11,581 nucleotides of DNA from a candidate division WWE3 bacterium (GTDB taxonomy: Bacteria > Patescibacteriota > WWE3 > 2-01-FULL-39-13). A program made the position numbers and the translations under genes. The stretch spans positions 1 to 11,581 of the forward strand of contig JALWZX010000066.1 in NCBI GenBank assembly GCA_027002375.1, read 5' to 3'. The notes below the pieces were generated by a model that saw only the letters and a program-made list of their open reading frames with translations, had not been told where the DNA came from and searched no databases. The first letter of the stretch is position 1; each line of letters starts with the position of its first letter. Of this stretch, positions 5,474 to 11,581 are shown one piece after another.

Positions 5474-6539
5474 CTAAGTTTTCTTTAACCGTTCATGTTT
5501 AATTACCCCAAACATATTGCGTGGCACATATTCTCTTGCTGGATAAAGATGTAAAACCGTTTGATTAATAATTGGTCTTTTTGGATTAATATTTCTCATT
5601 TTTTCATTCATTCTATTGATAGAATTTGCAATAGCCAATTGATTGCTCGTTGACCCAATCGATCTATATATTACATGAGGTAGCATCATCCACCCGTTAG
5701 CACCAACAACAGGCATAAATGTACTTATAGCAGGTGCTGCATAGAACTTTCCGATAATATGTGGACGCTTTTTATGGTTACCATATGCTAATACAGTATC
5801 TGTAGAAAAGTAAAATTCAGAAAAATTACAAAAACCGAATCTGCATGCATGACTTGTACAAAATTTAAATTTTAAATATGGCTCTAAGATAGGCGGTCCA
5901 TATATAGATGTTAATATATTCTTTAATTCATTTGGCAAGTTATTATAATTGAAAAAACTCAAATATCTAGCCATTCCTAGCGAAAATTCGTATAAATTTC
6001 CACTAGATTCGTACTTATCGAGAATTTTGCCAAATGTCGTAACTACATCAGTTCCATCCACTGATTCATTATAGAATCAGTATCATATTCGTAAAAATCT
6101 GTTTTCATAGACAAAGCCATATATCCTAGATAATGTTCCATTAGATTTCTATATTTACTACCGTACACGAATTCGTTGGAGTTGGATGCGTTTTCCACTA
6201 TCCAACTAACTGCACCCCGAATTATCTGCTCTGAATATTCATGTTGATGTTGTAATACATAAGAAAAAAGTTGGGTTTAAACCTAACTTTAGATAATGGA
6301 AATGTTGAATGTAATCTTCTTCTGCCAAAAACATCATGCATCACACGACCATATACTCTTTCATCATACACAGGCACTCCAAAGACTGTCCCAGTGGTCT
6401 CCTCCAGATTGTTTTCCAAGCATGAACTAGTAAATCCTTCTTCAGTAAATGGCTTTGTTTCCCAGTATCTACAGTTTAGCTTTGTTAATTCACAATGTTG
6501 TTCATCTTGTATAGTTTCAATTTTTATATTCCTATCCAT
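5474..6539 (-). pseudogene. Second paralogue of the unknown family, broken by two frameshifts
   Basis: Three consecutive minus-strand frames together align along the whole intact neighbour (4190-5281). Segment 1 (from ATG 6539) has KLNCRYWETKPF and TVFGVPV, then loses register at a run of six T (6264-6269 on the plus strand). Segment 2, in the shifted frame, continues with FSYVLQH, GAVSWIVENASNSNEF and YRNLMEHYLGYMA, matching residues about 91-140 of the intact copy. Segment 3 restarts in another frame between 6076 and 6043 and runs to the stop at 5474 with SIYGPPILEP, RPHIIGK, LPHVIY, QLAIAN and TVLHLYPAREYVP. Both joins require one extra base. The repaired product would be about 355 residues against 363. 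Either this copy is decaying or the assembly has lost two bases. ATG 6537-6539 lies 24 bp after the ligase gene's stop, with TATATT 8 nt upstream. Confidence 0.75.
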
Positions 6540-6563
6540 ATAACATAAATATATATAAACTTT

Positions 6564-8489
6564 TCACTCTTCATCAACCTTAATGCCCAGCTTTCTTGCC
6601 AGTTGGCCACGTCTCCATGATGGAGCTGCTAATGTGGCATATTTTATAGCATTATCTATATCACCGCGCCTATAATCTATTTCTGCGAGGTAAATGTAGT
6701 CATCTGAGAAATCTTTTTTATTTATTTTCACAACATCTAAGAAGTTCTCATAAGCCTTGTCATAGTCACCTGTTTCGTAATATAAAATTGCAAGCTCGTG
6801 CCTAATATTTGGGTTTTTGGAACTTAAACTTTTTGATTTTTCATAATATTTTATTGATTCTTCAGTATTTTGGCTTCTTAAAATTCGCGCTAAGTAATAG
6901 TTTGACTTTGAATCATTGAATTTAAATGCAGAGATTATTGCATACTTCTTCGCTGTCTCATAGTCTGATTTCCACATTATAATTGATACTAACTTGATGT
7001 ATAAATCTTGTTTCATTGGATTATATTTAATTGCTTTTTTATAGTCAGAAATCACCTTGTTTGGATCACCTTCATGCATTGCCCTGAACTCATATTGTTC
7101 GCTTTTGTAGATACTTGAGTAAATAAAAAATATAGATAGCGACAGCACAAACAACACTAAAGCGCCAAGACGATGTCGTAATTTATAAACAAATTTTAAT
7201 ATGTCATTATGCTGAATATACTTTTTGTACAATAAACTTTGTGATTTACTCAATTTGCCTGCATTTTCACTTTCCTCCTTTAAAAGAAGTGCTACACCAA
7301 AAAATAGAACTACAAATATAGTAGTTGCCGTTACGTTAAATAGGCTTCGGGCTAAAATTGCAATTATTATATATTTGAAATATCTATTTGTGGAATTCAA
7401 AAGTAGTAGTATTACACCACCGAGAAAGAATACAAAACCTATTATTCCCCACTCTACTAGTATGTCTAATATTATGTTGTGGGAACTTTCTACTTCTTGA
7501 AATTTAGTATGTGGCGCTTTAGATATGTCTAAATATTTTTCATAGTCCTGCTGAAATGTAGAGTTTCCGAAACCAAAGACTGGGCGCTTTACTACTATTG
7601 GTAATGTATTTTGCCAAATTTCTATTCGTGAATCTTGAATTTTTGACTGATCTTTGAAGCTAAAAAATCGTTTTACTAGATATGGTCCAGGGATTTTTGA
7701 CGAATCAATTGGGGGAAATAAAACAATACCTGTAATCATAATAGTTATTAGTGAAACATAGATTATTTTGTATTGTCGTTTTTTTAGTATATAAAATATC
7801 TCAATTGAAACTACCAACATCAATGCAATATACGCACCACGAGAGAATGTGAGGAGCATTGCAGTTGTTATAAGTAACAACTGCAATGCTCCCACAAACA
7901 CCCAGAACATCGATTTATCACCACCATTTTCATTCTTACCAACCCTATCAAAATTTCTAACCAACTTATACCACGCCAAAGGAATCAACCCGACCAGAAT
8001 TCCCCCTAGAACATTTGGTTGACCAATTGTTGCTGTAATACGACCATCATAAGAAATATGTGTTAAACCATAAGTTAATGCGAGAAAATGTAATATAGAA
8101 ACAATCGCTAGTGAAGTTCCCATTAAAACACCTAAATCAACTAATCTTTCTTTTTTTATACGTGAAATAAGCAGTGCAAATGCAAATAAAAAGTATAAGA
8201 CCAACGCAACTATAGAATCAGACAACATTTTATTTCCTAAAAACGATCTGCGAGAGTTAATTGATACGCTTAAATTGATAAAAGATAGCACTAAAAAGCC
8301 TATGAAAAATAACCAAAAGTATTTATCTACACCATTGCCTTTCTTAAATATGTAAATACCGAAAAATATCGTTGCAGTTATAGCTAAAAGCAACAATTTT
8401 GGCAATTCGTAAACATTTATGATTTCCCCTTTAAATAATAATGGGTTTAGAGCGAAAAATATGAACCAAATTAGTGTATCTATAAACAT
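6564..8489 (-). CDS. O-antigen ligase/Wzy-like membrane protein with C-terminal TPR repeats
   Basis: A 641-residue protein. Residues 1 to about 460 contain many hydrophobic segments typical of a multi-pass inner-membrane protein. Signature stretches of the Wzy_C/O-antigen ligase superfamily are present: TIGQPNVLGG at 154-163, TFSRGAYIAL at 214-223, a large external loop with SRIEIWQNTLPIV (287-299), RPVFGFGNSTF (302-312), and the SSHNIILDILVEWGIIGF region (335-352), whose His337 is at the usual position of a functionally important loop residue. Family members polymerise or ligate lipid-linked glycans on the outer face of the membrane. From about residue 465 the protein becomes soluble and helical: TPR units are clearest at 560-593 and 596-625. 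This membrane-plus-TPR design is common in the O-antigen-ligase-like group. The TPR part may bind a glycan-machinery partner. The start ATG 8487-8489 follows TATAAT by 11 nt. The gene contains an 18-bp-arm hairpin (see repeat). Confidence 0.85.
   Translation of the reverse strand: MFIDTLIWFIFFALNPLLFKGEIINVYELPKLLLLAITATIFFGIYIFKKGNGVDKYFWLFFIGFLVLSFINLSVSINSRRSFLGNKMLSDSIVALVLYFLFAFALLISRIKKERLVDLGVLMGTSLAIVSILHFLALTYGLTHISYDGRITATIGQPNVLGGILVGLIPLAWYKLVRNFDRVGKNENGGDKSMFWVFVGALQLLLITTAMLLTFSRGAYIALMLVVSIEIFYILKKRQYKIIYVSLITIMITGIVLFPPIDSSKIPGPYLVKRFFSFKDQSKIQDSRIEIWQNTLPIVVKRPVFGFGNSTFQQDYEKYLDISKAPHTKFQEVESSHNIILDILVEWGIIGFVFFLGGVILLLLNSTNRYFKYIIIAILARSLFNVTATTIFVVLFFGVALLLKEESENAGKLSKSQSLLYKKYIQHNDILKFVYKLRHRLGALVLFVLSLSIFFIYSSIYKSEQYEFRAMHEGDPNKVISDYKKAIKYNPMKQDLYIKLVSIIMWKSDYETAKKYAIISAFKFNDSKSNYYLARILRSQNTEESIKYYEKSKSLSSKNPNIRHELAILYYETGDYDKAYENFLDVVKINKKDFSDDYIYLAEIDYRRGDIDNAIKYATLAAPSWRRGQLARKLGIKVDEE
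7853..7892. repeat. Perfect 18-bp-arm hairpin inside the ligase-like gene
   Basis: GGAGCATTGCAGTTGTTA (7853-7870), loop TAAG, then its exact reverse complement (7875-7892). It lies in the coding sequence for residues about 200-212, a transmembrane segment just before the TFSRG motif. No mismatch interrupts the stem. It has no T tract, so it is not a standard terminator. Confidence 0.9.
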
Positions 8490-8500
8490 CTGTTAATGTA

Positions 8501-8506
8501 ATTATA
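8501..8506 (-). promoter_or_regulatory. -10 element of the ligase-like gene
   Basis: A consensus TATAAT on the minus strand ends 11 nt before ATG 8489, predicting a leader of only about 4-5 nt. TTGTTG lies 16 nt upstream of it as a weak -35. This is the left side of the 116-bp divergent gap 8490-8605. Confidence 0.5.
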
Positions 8507-8593
8507 ATTGGTATAAATGATACAACAAACTTCTATCTAATCACAACTTGAGATTTCATTTAATATCTAATAACACAACAAGCATTTTAATTG

Positions 8594-8599
8594 TATAAT
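8594..8599 (+). promoter_or_regulatory. -10 element placing transcription start on the ATG of the orphan gene
   Basis: A consensus TATAAT ends 6 nt before ATG 8606, so transcription should start on or next to the first base of the coding sequence. This argues for ATG 8606 (or 8609) and against the in-frame TTG at 8591, which lies upstream of the promoter element. No -35 with good match is seen. Confidence 0.55.
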
Positions 8600-8605
8600 G
8601 AATAT

Positions 8606-10048
8606 ATGATGGCTATTGAAACCATTGTTACAGACGAACAGAATCAACCACCCGAAGTAGTAGAAACTATATATCCTGATGGTTGGGAAACTGTTCCACC
8701 AGAAAACGCGAGATGGAAATTGCAAAAAGCATATCCAGGAAATCACAAACGAACATTAGATAAGATACGCAGAGCGCGAATAGTTCGTTCAGCTATGACA
8801 GATGGTAAACCTGGCATTATGATTGGTGACATAGCAACAACTGATAATCCGCCAACAACACATGTTAAATATGATATGGGATTGAATGCATTTGAAATGC
8901 CCCCACAAATCCCATTTGATTTCATAAATAAACTAGTAGTTAACGGAGAGCCATATAAACATTCTAAGGACGCAGTAGATGATATGTTACATTTTTATGA
9001 AATATTTGAAGATATGGGAATTGTAAAAGAATATCTAAATCAGGAACTATTACACGAATTAGGTAGTTTGACTGATTTTATTTGGCACTCGCTAAATATC
9101 ATGAAAGAAAATAAGATCTTGCCAAAGCTACAATCTAAACCAGACATTGACGAATTGATAGAACTGGGCAATCTGTGGGGCTTTTTTGATATAAATGGAA
9201 CTGATTCTAAAAAGGCTTTTCGCAAGTGGGCTTTAGAAGACGATTGTTCTTTTAACATTTTAAAAACTTATTATGCAGTAAAAACACTTTTCTATGGCAA
9301 TATGGTTGATTACAAAGATATACCAGGAGAAAGTAGTATCGAGGAATTCTCAAACCTAAAATTAACAACTATTATTAGAGAAGCAAGAGACCAAATACAT
9401 ACGATAGCACAAGATACAAATCAACAAGATCTATTAAAACATATTAAATACTCAAATGTAGGCATAACTGGAATTAGAGGTCTTGGTTTACACTTACATG
9501 CTGCGTTTTATCACGGCGAATGGCATGACTCTCGTTTTAGAAATGGGGCGTTGCCTCCTAATATACACTGGGGTGCAATACCAACATTTCTTGGTAGCAG
9601 TGATATTGACGGTCCAGCCATTACCTCATTGATTGACAATGCAGTACGTTCAGATGAGGGAATAGGTTCAGAATCTTATCATAAGGAAGGTTTAAAAACA
9701 CCACCTAACTTAACAAATATATATATATTAAGAATTCCGGCTATGCCTACCACGTTAAAACAATTCGAGAAAAAACATAGGTTACCAAGAGAAAAGAAAT
9801 ACGACAAATACGGTAAGCTAGAAACTCCCTATTTGTATGTAGTTTTATGTGATACACCAAGTCGCGTGTCACCAATTGAATTTCCAAAGATAGCAGATGA
9901 ACGATTCGGAAAAGGAAACTGGGTATTTGCTACACAATCCAACGGTAAATTAGAAATCTTACATCCGAATCCATCGCCAACAATCAAACAAACAAAGCGT
10001 CCTGATATAGAGTTAAAAGATCCAAGAATGTCCATACTACAAGACTAA
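8606..10048 (+). CDS. Uncharacterised 480-aa protein
   Basis: I do not recognise this protein. It is soluble-looking, with no signal peptide or membrane segment. From ATG 8606 it runs: an acidic N-terminus (TIVTDEQNQPPEVVE), a basic patch (NHKRTLDKIRRARIVRS), a Pro-rich stretch (NAFEMPPQIPF), a largely helical middle, a histidine-rich segment LHLHAAFYHGEWHD near residues 300-315 that could bind a metal or act catalytically, and a C-terminal part with alternating hydrophobic strands (YLYVVLCD, NWVFATQ) ending in a charged tail. The choice of start rests on the promoter element at 8594-8599. It is divergent from the ligase-like gene and ends at TAA 10046-10048, touching the stop codon of the opposite repeat-protein gene with no bases between and no terminator. 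A link in function with either neighbour is only suggested by position. Confidence 0.75.
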   Translation: MMAIETIVTDEQNQPPEVVETIYPDGWETVPPENARWKLQKAYPGNHKRTLDKIRRARIVRSAMTDGKPGIMIGDIATTDNPPTTHVKYDMGLNAFEMPPQIPFDFINKLVVNGEPYKHSKDAVDDMLHFYEIFEDMGIVKEYLNQELLHELGSLTDFIWHSLNIMKENKILPKLQSKPDIDELIELGNLWGFFDINGTDSKKAFRKWALEDDCSFNILKTYYAVKTLFYGNMVDYKDIPGESSIEEFSNLKLTTIIREARDQIHTIAQDTNQQDLLKHIKYSNVGITGIRGLGLHLHAAFYHGEWHDSRFRNGALPPNIHWGAIPTFLGSSDIDGPAITSLIDNAVRSDEGIGSESYHKEGLKTPPNLTNIYILRIPAMPTTLKQFEKKHRLPREKKYDKYGKLETPYLYVVLCDTPSRVSPIEFPKIADERFGKGNWVFATQSNGKLEILHPNPSPTIKQTKRPDIELKDPRMSILQD

Positions 10049-11488
10049 CTATTCGATTTCCTCATCTAAATACTGCATTAAATCTTGCATCATTTCATCA
10101 GAATAATCAGAAGTAAAACCTACATAGTTGTTTAATCTAACTGCGCCACTATCGATTAACGATGACAAAGATGAAGATATATCTCCTGAGATTTCACCTG
10201 ATATCGCACTAGAAATGTCGCCCGAAATTGCATCAGATAAGAACCAGCTAGGCAATTGGTGCGAGATACTGAATGATACTACAAACGATATTTGTGTTGA
10301 TATTTGATCTGATATTTTGGTGGAAATCACTCGTGATTCTTCGTCTGAGATTTTGTCGCTTAAATAATAAGATAAAGCATCGCTAATCACATCAGACAAA
10401 ACCTTGCTGCTGTAATTTGATAATGTTTCTGAAACACCGTTACTTAATACATCAGATGCTAAGTTAGATATATCTTCTGATGTTATTACGCTTACATTAT
10501 CACTAACTTTTTCTGAAAGTATTTCAGAAATCTTATCACTTTCTACCCGGCTCACATCATTACTAATAATTTCACTTAATTCATCACTATTGATATCGCT
10601 TAGGTGACCACTTGTAATTGTACTTAAACCGTCACTAGAAATACCGCTTAAATGATCACTAGCAATTGTACTTAAATCTTCACTAGAGATGTTACTTAAT
10701 CTATCGCTAAGAATATCGCTCAATCTTTCACTCAAAATTTCACTTAATACATCACTGTTAATATCACTAATATCAGTACTATTATGATCGCTTAGTATCT
10801 CGCTGATAATATTACTAATTTCATCACTTAGTTCATTGCTTAATTCATCGCTTAATTCGCCACTCGTCACATCGCTTAAATTATCACTTAAAATGTTACT
10901 AATTTCATTACTGATATCTTCACTTATAACTTCACTTAAACGATCACTGATATCGTCGCTATTTTCATCGCTAATATAGTCACTTGTAATGAAGCTCAAA
11001 TTGTCGCTTAATATATTACTTAAATTGCCACTGCTTATATTACTTATACTCGAGCTAATATTTTCGCTCAAATCGTCACTAGCAATACTGCTCACCTCAT
11101 CACTAACAACATTACTCAAGATTTCACTTATTTCAACTGACTTGATTGAAGATATAAGATTACTAATTCTGTCTGATAGCACATTTGATGTTATTTCTGA
11201 TAATTCTTCTGAAATGTCATCACTTAAAATAAATGTCGACGCATTACCCGATATAACATCTGAAATTGAATCGGACACTACTCCGGAATCATCGTCACCA
11301 TCATAATCAATACCACCAGTAAAATCTTCATTGTTATTGCTCGTTCCAGTTTCGTTATTGTTACGATCATTTTCAACGATAATAACGTTAACGTTTGTTT
11401 CGTCGTCACCAGATTTATCATTATTTTTTTTATGGGAACTCACATGTTTTTCTGCAGTTACGGTACATTCTAGGTCGAAGTGCCCCAC
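10049..11488 (-). CDS. Tetrapeptide-repeat protein with serine at every fourth residue
   Basis: A 479-residue protein of a kind I do not recognise. Residues 1-70 are polar, Asn- and Asp-rich and acidic, with no signal peptide or membrane helix. Residues 72-442 are built of four-residue units S-x-x-h, where position 2 is mostly D, E, N or G and position 4 mostly I, L or V. From S89 to S409 there are 81 serines at exact four-residue spacing without one exception; phase slips occur only at 84-89 and 409-418 (the LPSWFL stretch). A common eight-residue pattern is SDxL-SxIx. The last 30 residues are not repetitive (SDEMMQDLMQYLDEEIE). The regular Ser/Asp/hydrophobic spacing suggests an elongated fold or a phosphorylatable or metal-binding rod, but that is inference. 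The only start seen is GTG 11486-11488, which overlaps the upstream frame by 19 nt; GTG 11441-11443 is an alternative. No good ribosome binding site is seen for either. Confidence 0.7.
   Translation of the reverse strand: MGHFDLECTVTAEKHVSSHKKNNDKSGDDETNVNVIIVENDRNNNETGTSNNNEDFTGGIDYDGDDDSGVVSDSISDVISGNASTFILSDDISEELSEITSNVLSDRISNLISSIKSVEISEILSNVVSDEVSSIASDDLSENISSSISNISSGNLSNILSDNLSFITSDYISDENSDDISDRLSEVISEDISNEISNILSDNLSDVTSGELSDELSNELSDEISNIISEILSDHNSTDISDINSDVLSEILSERLSDILSDRLSNISSEDLSTIASDHLSGISSDGLSTITSGHLSDINSDELSEIISNDVSRVESDKISEILSEKVSDNVSVITSEDISNLASDVLSNGVSETLSNYSSKVLSDVISDALSYYLSDKISDEESRVISTKISDQISTQISFVVSFSISHQLPSWFLSDAISGDISSAISGEISGDISSSLSSLIDSGAVRLNNYVGFTSDYSDEMMQDLMQYLDEEIE
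10163..11275 (-). repeat. 12-bp in-frame tandem repeat array encoding S-x-x-h units
   Basis: The array has strict 12-bp periodicity over most of its length. In 10538-11128 all 50 phase serines are AGT or AGC. In the flanks, phase serines are mostly TCN: 17 of 23 on the C-terminal side (10262-10528) and 6 of 8 on the N-terminal side (11138-11224). Longer-range copies are visible: 10610-10657 and 10658-10705 are 48-bp neighbours matching at 36 of 48 positions. Individual units have diverged in the other codons, so the array is not freshly expanded. Confidence 0.9.
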
Positions 11489-11581
11489 CCAGCAAAATCA
11501 GCAACAACTAATTCCTTCTGCTTTTGATATCTTCTGAATTTATATTTGTTTACCTCTTCCTCCATAGCTTCTGCAGGTGTT
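11470..11581 (-). CDS. C-terminal end of an unknown protein (partial, runs off the window)
   Basis: A minus-strand frame enters from the right edge and stops at TAG 11470-11472. Its visible part is charged and probably helical (EAMEEEVNKYKFRRYQKQK), then ELVVADFAGWGTST. It overlaps the start of the repeat-protein gene by 19 nt, which suggests a co-transcribed, translationally coupled pair. A frameshift joining it to the repeat protein is possible, but a TGA lies just upstream in the repeat-protein frame. No family can be named from this piece. Confidence 0.5.
   Translation of the reverse strand, partial: TPAEAMEEEVNKYKFRRYQKQKELVVADFAGWGTST

Noticed and set aside
6062..6100. Recoded TGA (glycine or tryptophan, as in Gracilibacteria or Mycoplasma) to explain the broken paralogue.
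   Set aside because: The homologous sequence upstream lies in a different frame, so a frameshift explains the break; long genes elsewhere need no recoding.
8591..8605. TTG 8591 as the start of the 480-aa orphan protein.
   Set aside because: A consensus TATAAT (8594-8599) covers those codons and points to transcription starting at ATG 8606.
10163..11275. The regular array looked at first like a CRISPR or other non-coding satellite.
   Set aside because: Units are 12 bp with no spacers, and the array is an open reading frame with amino-acid-level conservation of serine.

Overview
The window is AT-rich and looks bacterial. It uses the standard code: TGA acts as a stop, and no long reading frame needs it recoded. 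The gene mix is a short UvrA-type ATPase, a short DprA, an MTH1-like Nudix hydrolase, an O-antigen-ligase-like protein with a TPR tail, and several long orphan proteins. Genes show almost no Shine-Dalgarno sequences, and -10-like hexamers sit 6-8 nt before start codons. This fits a candidate-phylum lineage such as Patescibacteria/CPR, but that placement is inference; no rRNA or ribosomal protein gene is present.

Layout. 1-125: 3' end of an IS1595/ISXO2-type insertion sequence. 195-653 (+): MTH1-like Nudix hydrolase whose C-terminus appears to continue in another frame to 727. 772-3021 (-): short UvrA-like double-ABC protein. 3022-3339: gap holding a candidate small hydrophobic-peptide gene on the + strand, with its own promoter and a strong terminator. 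3340-4053 (-): DprA core protein. 4190-5281 (-) and 5474-6539 (-): two tandem paralogues of a family I do not recognise, the second broken by two single-base frameshifts. 6564-8489 (-): membrane O-antigen ligase/Wzy-like protein with C-terminal TPRs, whose gene contains a perfect 18-bp-arm hairpin. 8606-10048 (+): divergent 480-aa orphan protein. 10049-11488 (-): extraordinary tetrapeptide-repeat protein with a serine at every fourth residue. 11470-11581 (-): C-terminal end of another unknown protein running off the right edge.

Functional reading. The left half carries nucleotide-pool and DNA-handling functions (Nudix, UvrA-like, DprA) beside a mobile element. The middle carries a surface-polysaccharide polymerase/ligase candidate whose gene ends 24 bp before the unknown paralogue pair, so these may be co-transcribed. 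The right half is an orphan gene facing the repeat protein with no bases between their stop codons. The most distinctive signals are: (i) 81 serines in a row at exact four-residue spacing, of which the middle 50 all use AGT/AGC codons while the flanks mostly use TCN; (ii) the tandem unknown family with one decayed copy; (iii) the near-leaderless promoter layout; and (iv) the perfect hairpin inside the ligase gene. Three apparent frameshifts all look like one missing base, so assembly or read error must be kept in mind.
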